From contig NC_057800.1 in the NCBI RefSeq assembly GCF_018294505.1, positions 478,640,530 through 478,704,529 on the forward strand: a stretch of DNA of 64,000 bases, in the 5' to 3' direction. A program made the position numbers and the translations under genes. Source of the stretch: Triticum aestivum (taxonomy: Eukaryota; Streptophyta; Magnoliopsida; Poales; Poaceae). The notes beneath the pieces were generated by a model. It saw nothing but the letters and a program-made list of their open reading frames with translations. It was not told the DNA's origin and searched no databases. Positions 34,250 to 44,988 of the stretch are shown here, piece by piece; positions within the stretch are counted from its first letter, which is position 1; the number at the start of each line of letters is the position of its first letter.

Positions 34250-35156
34250 ATGATCCGTGCGCAGGCTAGAATTTGATCGGACCAAATATCAGTGTAGATG
34301 TGCCATGCATGGCTGTTATTCTGTCTTTCTCTTCCTCTTTCTTTCCAATGATGGACAAGGCAGCTGCTCCCTTTTTTTCCCTTTCTTTAATCAGCCTGAG
34401 CAACTTTCGCAACCAATGATAGATCTTGCTGGACGTAGCACATGTTGGTAAAAAGCAAAAGGCTGGACTAGCACTCTGTACTAGCGCAAGTACTAGTGCC
34501 TTCACACGTACCAATGGATAATGGAGTAGTAGCTGATGACTTGACTTCGGTTTTCGCACACATCTTTGACTTTGCCTTTTGAACTTGGGCTCAAATCTGA
34601 CCGGATTAATACTACTAGTAATAGTAATTTCTCCCAGCTGTCTCTGGCATCACGTGCCTCCTGTTTCAGATAGGAAACAATGCTTGTTGCTATTTTGGTT
34701 TTGACTGTGCTGGACAGGCTGCTTCAGCGGCGGATCTATCTCCTGGCGTATCCTTTCCTTTCTTATTTTATTCCGAACTCGGCTGATCTAGCTTGCCCTC
34801 TGCCTGGACTTGGTCAATGTATTGATAGTAGAAAAATATATGGGATATTGGAGCTGCAAACTCAGTGATTGGTACGCGTACACAACTCCTGTCGGTTTCG
34901 GTCTCTTGCACACGGTATTTCCAACATTGATCTGGCTTCGGATCATTGATGAATTGACGACTTGATGGATCGCTAGATGCCACACACAACAATCGCCGAG
35001 GAAATTTAATCACATCCCTTAAATCTCATAGATTTAAAATCTGGTTTGATGAACTGAAGTTGATGCACACCCTTCCAAACCGGCTTATCCGAAAAATTGC
35101 AAACTTCTCGATCCCTGGAGAGATCCCTCCAAGAACTCAACACCACCGTGCGCAGG
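34250..35156 (-). other. Interior of the minus-strand Gypsy element near its 5' LTR
   Basis: Roughly 0.9 kb between the tandem duplication and the primer-binding site. It is less repetitive than the rest of the interior. I see no gag start or other conserved ORF, although this is where gag would lie on the minus strand. Confidence 0.55.
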
Positions 35157-35173
35157 CCCCACGGTGGGCGCCA
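35157..35173 (-). promoter_or_regulatory. tRNA-Lys primer-binding site
   Basis: On the minus strand TGGCGCCCACCGTGGGG lies two bases inside the 5' LTR. It is the complement of the 3' end of plant tRNA-Lys(CUU) including CCA, as I recall that tRNA. This identifies the right-hand LTR as the 5' LTR. Confidence 0.85.
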
Positions 35174-35175
35174 AC

Positions 35176-35844
35176 TGTCGTGGAATTGTCACGGCAGATG
35201 TCCTTAGTGTCAGTACTTAGTCGTGAGGCCAACGCATCTATGTGGTAGCTTGAGAGGGGTTGAGCGGGACGAGAGACGCGATGTTTTACCCTGGTTCGGC
35301 CCCTCACGGTGGAGGTAAAAGCCTACATCCTGCTTCATTGATATTGATGATGATGATCACGATTACAAGAGTGCTCTATCTCGAGAGCTATTGTCTAAAC
35401 CTAACTTGCCCAACTCGTGGAACTTGTGAATCTTCTCCCTCTTGGGGTGCCCTGCCCCTCCTTATATATGTTGAAGGGGCGGGTTACATGTGGAGTCCTA
35501 TTAGGATTAGGACTAGTCTACCTCTATTACAAACCGGATACAAGTCCAGGTCTTAGCTCCTTGTAAGATAATGTTCCTCATGCCTTTCCTCTTAAACCGG
35601 CCCACCGTTAAACGTGAACCGGCCTTCTGGGCTTTGGGCCTTGTCATCCGTCGATCCCGCACGCCGGATCACCAGTGAGTCATAATGACCAGGTGGGCTG
35701 CTTGTAAACCGCCAGGTCAGGGCGGGTCGCCAGTAACTCACCAAGTGTCAGCGGGGTCTTCAGATAAACCGCCAAGTCCGGCCGGGTTAACTTCCGGCCG
35801 GGTTAACTTCCGGCCGGTTTACACTGCGGGGTATATCCCCGACA
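35176..35844 (-). repeat. 5' LTR of the minus-strand Gypsy element (669 bp)
   Basis: Intact termini TGTCGTGG...CCCCGACA. It is 16 bp longer than its partner because GGCCGGGTTAACTTCC is present twice in tandem (35780-35795, 35796-35811) and once in the other LTR. Confidence 0.9.
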
Positions 35845-35849
35845 GTAAT

Positions 35850-36472
35850 GGTGTGTCTGAATGTCATAACCATACTTTATTAGATATGATGCGATCTATG
35901 ATGTCTCTTACTGATTTTCCACTATCGTTTTGGGGTTATGCTTTAGAGACGGCTGCATTCACGTTAAATAGGGCACCATCTAAATCCGTTGAGACGACAC
36001 CATATGAACTGTGGTTTGGCAAGAAACCTAAGCTGTCGTTTCTTAAAGTTTGGGGCTGTGGTGCTTATGTGAAAAAGTTTCAACCTAATAAGCTTGAACC
36101 AAAATAGGAGAAATGCGTCTTCATAGGATACCCAAAGGAAACTATTGGGTACACCTTCTATCATAGATCTGAAGGCAAGATATTCGTTGCTAAGAATGGA
36201 TCCTTTCTATAGAAGGAGTTTCTCTCAAAAGAAGTGAGTGGGAGGAAAGTAGAACTTGATGAGGTAATTGTACCTTCTTCCGAATTGGAAAGTAGTTCAT
36301 CACAGAAATCAGTTCCAGTGATTCCTACACCACTTAGTGAGGAAGCTAATGATGATGATCATGAAACTTCAGATCAAGTTACTACCAAACCTCATAGGTC
36401 AACCAGAGTACGGTCCGCACCAGAGTGGTATGGTAATCCTGTTCTGGAGGTCATGTTACTAGACCATGACGA
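35850..36472 (+). pseudogene. BARE-like integrase C-part and linker, broken
   Basis: Directly continues the integrase from 29421: VSECHNHTLLDMMRSMM, then the TPYELW and LKVWGCGAYV motifs typical of copia integrase (about 35995-36070), then the acidic linker toward reverse transcriptase. Stops lie at 36105-36107 and about 36210. It ends at the target site GACGA (36468-36472) of the chromovirus insertion. Confidence 0.9.
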
Positions 36473-39400
36473 TGTAACATCCCAAATTTTCAATTTGGAA
36501 TGTTATACATTAGATCATCAATGCATATCATATTTTATTTGCATTTTGGTTGATCCTAGAAATTCGACGCAACTCAATGACCCCACGGAGAGAGTTGGGG
36601 ATTTCGTTATTTTCACATTTGAGTTTTCTCAAATTTTGAGAATAGGATCATTTGATTTTATTTATTTTATCATCAATTATTTCTATTACAAAAATATGAG
36701 AGAGGGAATAAAATGACTTTCCCAAAATAAAGAAATATTGAAGATTTAATAATAAAATCAAATAGGATTTTATTCCAGAGTTTTTCGGTGTTTTATTTGA
36801 ATTTAGGAAAAATGTGCGTTTTTCAAAATTGCATTTAGGTCCCAAATAAATGTTCACCTTGTGAGGCTTGATTTTAGAAGCCCGCGAAAATTTATTTTGG
36901 AATTTTTGGAGTCCGTTTAGTATTTCTTTTTATTTTTTTTCTTCCGAGCGGAATAATTTAAAAAAAAACGCGTCGCGCGCCGACTAGGTCAAGGCCCAGC
37001 CGACGGCCCACCCCGCCGCCTGCCGTCTCCCTCTAGGAGACTGGAGCCGCCGCCGCCACCCGAGTCCGGCTCAGAGCCGCCCCGCCGTGCCCCCTTCCCC
37101 AAGGCAGCACACCCCCCTCCTTAAATATCGGACCCCCCGTCNNNNNNNNNNNNNNNNNNNNNNNNNNNNNNNNNNNNNNNNNNNNNNNNNNNNNNNNNNN
37201 NNNNNNNNNNNNNNNNNNNNNNNNNNNNNNNNNNNNNNNNNNNNNNNNNNNNNNNNNNNNNNNNNNNNNNNNNNNNNNNNNNNNNNNNNNNNNNNNNNNN
37301 NNNNNNNNNNNNNNNNNNNNNNNNNNNNNNNNNNNNNNNNNNNNNNNNNNNNNNNNNNNNNNNNNNNNNNNNNNNNNNNNNNNNNNNNNNNNNNNNNNNN
37401 NNNNNNNNNNNNNNNNNNNNNNNNNNNNNNNNNNNNNNNNNNNNNNNNNNNNNNNNNNNNNNNNNNNNNNNNNNNNNNNNNNNNNNNNNNNNNNNNNNNN
37501 NNNNNNNNNNNNNNNNNNNNNNNNNNNNNNNNNNNNNNNNNNNNNNNNNNNNNNNNNNNNNNNNNNNNNNNNNNNNNNNNNNNNNNNNNNNNNNNNNNNN
37601 NNNNNNNNNNNNNNNNNNNNNNNNNNNNNNNNNNNNNNNNNNNNNCCCCGCCCCGCCCGCCGGAGTGCCTCGCCGGAGGTATAGCCACCGCCGTTCGCCG
37701 TTCGTTTTTTAAAAAAACGCCTCGGTTTATTTTTTTTCGAAACCCTAGATCGGTTTTTTCTGGTTCATTTAATTAGTGAATGTTCACCGATCCGTTCGTT
37801 TTAGCGAACGTGTTCATCGGCTAGTTTCTGTTAACGAACGTCCGTCCGATTAACTGTTCGTCAGTTTTCTTTTCTCGGATTAAACCCGTGATTTTTCTGA
37901 TCGCGATTCCTGATCCGATTTTCGTTTTAGTTTAACTTTTCGCTTGTTTATTGGAATAAGGCGATTCAAGCGCCTAGAGATTCGTCTCGAAACCCTCTAT
38001 CCGTTTAATCAACTTAAACAAGTTTTTGCTACTGTAATATTTTCCCTAGATCCAGATTACTAGAACGAAGTTGTTTTCTTTCGCCGTTTGACTTTCGTTG
38101 CTTTGTTCGATTTGATTCTTTTGCCAACTGGAGTTCTTAAGTTGAACCTTCTGGTTAGATCTCTTATTTGAGTTTTACCTGTGCATTAGATGAGTACTTA
38201 TTGTATGCTTGTTGTTTGTCCGCGATAGAGTACCCAGAGTGTGCCGCATGTTACTTCAAATCGTTAGGTTTCGCGGATCATCAGCAAGGCAAGTAACACT
38301 TTGATCATACTTTTTCTACTACCCAGTTTTATTGCATTAGATCAATCCTCACACATTGCATGATTAGGATCTAATTAAATTGTGGGATGGGAAGTAGATA
38401 AGGTAGTACCTATTACCTGTTTATTATCAAACCTTTGGGAGTTACTTCTACGTTTGCTTATAATGCCATGCTATGCTAGTAGACGTGGATTGGGTGAGTG
38501 AAATCCATGACAGATGTGAGTTTGTTAATTAATGGTTTATCTAAGGTGGCAACGTAAACACACATCTGGGTGTATTGAGGCACCTGGGTATTCCAGGACT
38601 TGCCTGTTTTCTTTTGGACCGCCACCCAGGCTCAAAGGGATCATAAGACTATTCATACTAGAAACTTCCGTGTGCAGCCACAAGCTATTATGGGCTCTAG
38701 CATAGTTGACTAAGTTGTGCGAACTCTTACAGTGGTAGACTAGTAGATGTAGGGGATGTAGGTGGTACGGTCTACCCGATCGTAAGGTGCTAGCACTTCT
38801 GAAAGACTATGTCTCGGTCATCCGTCTTCTCAAACACCATGTAGTGCGAGAAACCAAACGGAGGCGATAGAGTCTTGTGGGGAAAAGTGCGCAAACCTCT
38901 GCAGAGTGTAATAAACTAATCATGGTTAGCCGTGTCCCCGGTTATGGACATCTTGAGTATCTAGTACCTGGATTTTCATGTGAATCTCAACATGTTACGC
39001 TAAATTAATTTTGTTGGGTTTGTTTAATGATGATGTTTAATTGGGATTGAGAATGCTGTCAACCATTCTCAATGTTTAACAACTACCATGATAGTTAAAT
39101 AAATTTATTCCTTTGAAGTAGGGAAAAATTGGCTTTACGCAAAACTGTAACCATAGAGCTTTCCACCAGCCAAATATGCATATAGTATAGCTGTTGCATT
39201 CCATTACTCTCTATGTGTTACTTTGCCAGCATATTCATGTGCTGACCCGTTTCGGGCTGCAACGTTAATGTTGCAGACTTTTCGGACGACGATTAAGGAG
39301 TTTTTAGGTCGTGGTTCTATACTCAGTGATGCCGTTGGAGTTGATGGACTCACTTATCTTCCAAGCTTTCCGCTGTTATCATTATTAGATGGCCTTAAGC

Positions 39401-39561
39401 CATATTTATTGTAATAAGTTCTCTTATGAGACACTCGATGTAATAAGTGTGTGATTGCTACTCTGTTATAAATCCTCCGAGTACTGTGTGGTGTCAGCAT
39501 TACTGATCTAGGGATGACACTGGAGCACAGAGATCAGACTGTTTGAGGTCTGGTCACTACA
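36473..39561 (+). repeat. Chromovirus 5' LTR with assembly gap
   Basis: About 3.1 kb, including 504 undetermined bases. Before the gap the sequence turns very GC-rich (36970-37140) with a TTAAATAT TATA-like element near 37123. After the gap comes a long AT-rich part nearly identical to the 3' LTR. A 63-aa frame (39223-39414) appears in both LTRs only because the LTRs are duplicates. Confidence 0.92.
37142..37645. other. Assembly gap (504 N)
   Basis: Undetermined bases about 670 bp into the 5' LTR, between GC-rich flanks. Any ORF drawn across it is meaningless. Confidence 1.
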
Positions 39562-39565
39562 GAGA

Positions 39566-39577
39566 TGGTATCAGAGC
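39566..39577 (+). promoter_or_regulatory. Primer-binding site of the chromovirus
   Basis: TGGTATCAGAGC, the exact complement of plant initiator-Met tRNA 3' end, four bases after the LTR. A donor-like GTAAGA follows at 39589-39594. Confidence 0.9.
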
Positions 39578-39672
39578 ACACACTGACTGTAAGACACGAC
39601 CACTAAGCTAAAAGACCTAGATCACTATTCACTCTCTTCTATTCTGACTCCTCATCTTTTCTACTCTTTAGG

Positions 39673-40416
39673 ATGGCGGATGCAAGGAACAAGTTCACAC
39701 AACCGGATGAAGATACACCCTTTGGACGTCACTTGAAGGAAGTCACTAGATACCAGAACATAGGAGTACCAAGCTTCACCGGAACCTACAACGCCACTTT
39801 ACCTGAAGAAGAGCGCTGGATGATTCAAGTTCAAGTTTCAGGAAGGACGTTCATGCCAGTCACTGAGCCCATAGAGTTTTCTTTTGATGCACCAACTTGG
39901 AGTCTAGGAAAGAGCATGGCAGCTCACATCGCCATGGGACGCATTGGAGAAGTCTACCGCAAGGATCTCAAAGATACTATCTACCAGATTTGTGGGCGCC
40001 GAGATGAACACCGGGAGATGATCAGCACCAGGAAGGATAGATCAATTGCAGCTTTTATCCAGGAGCTAAACCAGCACATTCGACGACAGGAGAACCAGAT
40101 GTGCGCCGACATGATAGATCTGAAGAAGGCTAAGACTAGAATCAAGGAACTGGAGGAAGAACTCAAGGCTACACGTGAAGATTATGAAGAAGAAATTGAA
40201 GTATTGGTGGAGAAGAATGACGACCTGATCAAGAAGATTGCAATATTTATGGGAGGCCCTACGCCAGTAGATGAAGACGAAGAACCCCAGGAGATTAGCC
40301 CGGAAGACTACATCATCATCGATGGAACCGACTCGGAAGTAGATAGTAGCGATGATGACTATGTTGATGAAGCTGGAGCAGATATCATGGAGTCTGCAAC
40401 CGAAGAATATTTCTAG
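39673..40416 (+). CDS. Extra intact ORF upstream of gag in the chromovirus, 247 aa
   Basis: An uninterrupted frame from ATG 39673 to TAG 40416 lies between the primer-binding site and gag, an unusual extra gene for this clade. Residues 1-125 look globular. About 140-190 is a predicted coiled coil (heptads around KTRIKELEEELKATREDYEE). Residues 195-247 are very acidic (DEDEEP, DSSDDDYVDE). It has no zinc knuckle or protease motif. It stays open while gag-pol has several stops. Its start is preceded by a pyrimidine-rich acceptor-like stretch ending TTTAG. Function unknown; an accessory or nucleic-acid-associated role would be a guess. Confidence 0.75.
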   Translation: MADARNKFTQPDEDTPFGRHLKEVTRYQNIGVPSFTGTYNATLPEEERWMIQVQVSGRTFMPVTEPIEFSFDAPTWSLGKSMAAHIAMGRIGEVYRKDLKDTIYQICGRRDEHREMISTRKDRSIAAFIQELNQHIRRQENQMCADMIDLKKAKTRIKELEEELKATREDYEEEIEVLVEKNDDLIKKIAIFMGGPTPVDEDEEPQEISPEDYIIIDGTDSEVDSSDDDYVDEAGADIMESATEEYF

Positions 40417-40611
40417 TAGACCACCTCATCAGTAGTAGTAGTCCACCATGTAAATATAGTAGTCCGAGCACTTTTGCGATAGTTAGATCGATTGTATGCC
40501 CTTGTTTGATTGATTGAAGTGAATTGTTTGCTTTTGCCTCATGTGCATATGGGTAGTGTTTTCTCTTTAGACCCCCTCTATTCTTATATCTCATCTTTTC
40601 TAAACCCTCAG

Positions 40612-43600
40612 ATGCCTCCGAGACGTGACCCCGGATTTGCTTTCCCACCGGAGCTCACCCAGTTGATCCAGCAGCAGAACACATTGATGCAGTTGCTAGT
40701 CCAGAATCAGAATCAAGGGAACAACAACAACAACCCACCACCACCACCACCTGTTGACCACTTAGCCCGTTTTCTTAGGCTAAATCCGCCGGTGTTTTCC
40801 AGTAGCACCGAGCCAATAGTAGCAGATGATTGGCTCCGCAAGATAGCTAGGGAGTTGACCACAGTAGGATGCATAGATGCGGAGAAGGTGAAGTTTGCCG
40901 CACATCAGCTAGAAGGACCCGCAGCATCATGGTGGGAGAATTTCACAACCACTTTCCTAGTCGACACTGTCACATGGGACCAGTTTCAGCATGCCTTCCG
41001 TACTGCACATGTTTCAGCAGGAGCTATGGCCATGAAGAAGCGTGAGTTTCGCAGCTTGCGCCAGGGAGGACGGACAGTTGGCCAGTATGTGGAGGAATTT
41101 AGTAAGCTAGCACGTTATGCCCTAGATGACGTCGCTACGGATGCAGCTAAGCAAGAGAAGTTTCTGGAAGGATTGAATGATGAGTTGAGCATGCAGTTGA
41201 TGGTAGCCACCTTCAACAACTACCAGGAGTTGGTAGATCGTGCTCTTATGATTGAAGGGAAGCAGCAGCAAATTGAGAATCGCAAGAGGAAATATGGACA
41301 AGGAAAGCACAATTCATGAGCTCAGCAGAAGCCACGTTTTACCCCTAGACCAAGAGGACATTTTCAGCATACCCATGGAGGAGGTAGCTCGCACAATCAC
41401 AATGGCACCAAGAATGGTAATGGCAATGGAGGAAACAACGGCCAGAACCGCACCAACCCCTCAACCCCAGCCAAGAAGGACCTAAGCCAAGTCACTTGCT
41501 TTAAGTGTTCGAAGACCGGACATTATGCCAATGAATGTCCTGAAGGCCAAAATGGCAATGGAAGTTCCGGGAAGAAGCCGAACCCTTTCAACAGGGGACA
41601 GGTGAACCACGTTAGCGTGGAGGAGGTTGAAGCTCAGCCCGATGCAGTAATAGGTAAGTTTTTGGTTAAGTCATTTACTACACTCGTTCTTTTTGATACT
41701 GGTGCATCGCATTCATACATCTCAAGAGGATTTGTGGATAAGTATAACCTACCAACCCAAGCCCTTAGGTCACCCATGTTAGTAACCTCGCCCGGAGCAG
41801 AGTATGTGGCTAGTCTATGGTGTGATCGGTTACCATTAAGGATTGGTAACCATGTTTTTCCCTCAAACCTAATAGTATTGGAATCTCAAGGATTGGATGT
41901 GATATTAGGCATGGATTGGTTATCAAAGTATGAAGGGAATATTGAGTGTGCTAGTAAGTCAATTTTGCTTACTACCCCAGAAGGGAGAAGGATCAAGTAT
42001 GTATCCCGGCATGTGCCAAAGAGGACTCAAGTAAATTGCCTAACAGGAGTTGTGCAGGAGGAAGTACCAGTGGTAAGGGATTTCCCTGATGTATTTCCAG
42101 AAGAGTTGCCAGGCATGCCACCGGATAGAGATATTGAGTTTTTGATTGAGCTATTGCCAGACACATGGCCAATATCAAAGAGACCATATAGGATGCCAGC
42201 AAAGGATTTGGTGGAAATTAAGAACCAGATTAAGGAGTTACTGGATAAGGGATATATTCGCCCAAGTTCTTCACCTTGGGGATCGCCAGTACTTCTAGTG
42301 GAGAAGAAGGATGGATCGTTAAGGATGGTTGTAGATTATCGAGGATTGAATGAAGTAACGATCAAGAACAAGTACCCACTACCAATGATCAACGATCTGT
42401 TTGATCGATTGCAAGGAGCTAAGGTATTTTCCAAGATCAATCTGTGATCAGGATACCACCAGTTGAAGATTCGAGAACAGGATATTCCGAAGACAACTTT
42501 TACTACCAGATATGGGCTATATGAGTAAACCGTTATGTCATTTGGTCTGACTAACGCACCTGCCTATTTTATGAACATGATGAACAAGGTGTTTATGGAG
42601 TTTTTGGATAAGTTCGTCGTAGTGTTCATTGATGATATCCTGGTTTACTCGAAAAATGAAGAGGAGCATAAGGAGCATTTGCGTTTGGTACTTGGAAAGC
42701 TCAGAGAACATCAATTATATGCCAAATTAAGCAAATGTGAGTTTTGGTTGAAGGAAGTAGGATTCCTCGGACATGTTATATCTGGAGAAGGTATAGCAGT
42801 AGATCCCACCAAAGTTGAAACCGTGACCAAGTGGGAAGCCCCAACCACAGTTGGAGAGATCTGGAGTTTTCTTGGACTCGCAGGATACTATCGGAGATTT
42901 ATTGAGAATTTCTCAAAGATTGCGAAGTCTATGACGGAGTTATTAAAGAAGGACACCATGTACATATGGACAGAGGAATGTGAGGCTAGTTTCCGGGAGT
43001 TGAAGAAACGCTTGGTTACCTCACCAGTGTTGATTTTGCCAGACCAGACCAAGGATTATGAGGTGTATTGCGATGCTTCACGTCGAGGACTTGGAGCAGT
43101 GCTTATGCAGGAAGGAAGAGTTGTTTCATATGCCTCAAGACAACTGAAGCCCCATGAGTTGAATTATGCTATGCATGATTTGGAGTTAGCAGCCGTAGTG
43201 CATGCATTGAAAACATGGAGACATGTTCTCATTGGAAACCATTGTGAGGTGTACACAGATCATAAGAGTTTGAAGTACATTTTCACACAGAAGGAGTTAA
43301 ATCTCAGACAAAGGAGATGGTTGGAGCTTATCAAGGATTATGATATGAAATTGCATTATCACCCCGGAAAGGATAATGTAGTAGCTGACGCATTAAGCCG
43401 CAAGAGCCATGTCAATACATTAATGACGGGAGAAATACCAAGGGAGTTAGCCGAAAATCTTCGTGAACTATGTTTGGAAATAGTTCCGAGAGGTTATGTA
43501 GCAGCATTGGAGATTCAGTCAACTTTGATGGATAGAATCAGAGAAGCTCAGAAAGCCGACAAAGAGATAGCCACTATTAAGGAGAAACTGAGCAAAGGAA

Positions 43601-44972
43601 AAGCTAAAGGATTTCGTGAGGATGAACATGATACCCTATGGTTTGAAGACCGTGTTTATGTGCCCAATGACCCGGAGATCAGGAAGTTGATTTTGCAAGA
43701 GGCACACGATTCACCATATTCAATTCACCCAGGAAATACCAAGATGTATTTGGATTTGAAGGATATTTTCTGGTGGACCGGAATGAAGAAGGATATTGCG
43801 AAGTATGTAGCAGTTTGTGATGTATGCCAGCAGGATTGTTACAACCATTGCCGATACCCAAATGGAAGTGGGATAAGCTAGGCATGGATTTTATCAAGGG
43901 ATTGCCCAGGACTCGTTCAGGCTATGACTCGATTTGGGTTGTAGTTGATCGATTGACGAAAGTAGCTCATTTCATCCCAGTAAAGACCACTTACACCAGT
44001 GCTAAGTTGGCAAAGATATACATGACCAGGATCGTATGTTTGCATGGAGTTCCAAGGAGTATCGTATCAGATAGAGGAACCCAGTTTACCTCGAATTTCT
44101 GGAAGCAGTTGCATGAAACTTTGGGTACCAGGCTAGAATTCAGCACAACTTTTCATCCACAGACAGATGGACAGACCGAGAGAGTCAATCAGATTTTGGA
44201 GGATATGCCGAGAGCTTGTGCGCTAGATTATGGATCTAGTTGGGACGATAATTTGCCATATGCAGAGTTCTCTTACAACAACATTTATCAAACCAGTTTA
44301 AAAATGGCCCCTTTCGAAGCCTTGCATGGAAGGAGGTGTAGGACACCGTTGTCGTGGGACGAAGTTGGAGACCGTTAGTTGTTTGGACCTGACTTGATTA
44401 AAGAGTCTGAACAGAAGGTGAAGTTGATTCGCGATAGGCTCAAGGTAGCCCAGTCCAGACAGAAAAGTTATGCAGATTCTAAACGCAAGGAGACAGTTTA
44501 CGAAGTTGGAGATAGAGCTTATCTTCGAGTATCTCCACTTCGAGGAACAAAGCGTTTTGGAGTTAAAGGGAAGTTAGCGCCACGATTTGTAGGACCATAT
44601 CGAGTTTTGGAGCGTATGGGAGAAGTGGCCTACAAGTTGGAATTGCCCGAAGGATTGTCAAGAATACATGATGTGTTCCACATTTCTCAGTTAAAGAAGT
44701 GTCACGCGGAGATGGCTGACAAACCGTTGAGAGATACAGTGCCTTTGGAAACTATTCAGTTGGATAACGATTTGAGCTACGAGGAGAAGCCAATCAAGAT
44801 TCTCGAGTTTGCCAACCGAGTTACTCGCAGCAAGGTTATCAAGTTTTGCAAAGTTCAGTGGAGCCACCACTCAGAGGATGAAGCCACCTGGGAGCGAGAG
44901 GAAGATTTGTTCAAAGACCACCCTCACCTATTTTCTAGCCAACCCGAATCTCGAGGGCGAGATTCATCCTAG
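40612..44972 (+). pseudogene. Chromovirus gag-pol, full domain set but interrupted
   Basis: One frame carries Gag (Retrotrans_gag core about 40850-41230), a CCHC knuckle [14 protein letters not shown] (41497-41540), protease DTGAS (about 41696), reverse transcriptase with FIDD (about 42628) and RNase H (about 43070-43400). After a frameshift near 43830 come the integrase core (about 43880-44180) and a chromodomain-like end (about 44798-44915). Stops lie at 41317, 42445, 42526 and 44376. The frameshift comes from a deletion between two CCAG copies that removes the end of the integrase zinc finger region. Gag starts at the ATG at 40612 directly after an acceptor-like CCCTCAG. At least five lesions mean it cannot make a polyprotein. 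Confidence 0.93.
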
Positions 44973-44988
44973 GGGGGGGGGGTAGGTT
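44971..44988 (+). promoter_or_regulatory. Polypurine tract of the chromovirus
   Basis: AGGGGGGGGGGGTAGGTT sits directly before the 3' LTR and just after the gag-pol stop codon. The long G run may be inaccurately counted in the assembly. Confidence 0.85.

Larger units (their letters stand above)
29422..35844 (-). mobile_element. Minus-strand non-autonomous Gypsy-type element with repetitive interior
   Basis: LTRs at 29422-30074 and 35176-35844 flank 5.1 kb with no gag or pol that I can recognise. Target copies GTAAT are perfect (29417-29421, 35845-35849), and the BARE integrase frame continues across. Orientation is fixed by a 17-base match to the tRNA-Lys 3' end as primer-binding site beside the right LTR and a G-rich polypurine tract beside the left LTR. 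The interior is a patchwork of tandem repeats, repeated polypurine-like motifs and a tRNA-like sequence. It is a large retrotransposon derivative type; it must be mobilised by another element's proteins. Confidence 0.88.

Noticed and set aside
37071..37776. Frames spanning undetermined bases, also 45407-46286
   Set aside because: They are mostly N and carry no information.
39223..39414. 63-aa ORF present identically in both chromovirus LTRs (also 47810-48001)
   Set aside because: Identity follows from LTR duplication; no start context or motif supports a gene.
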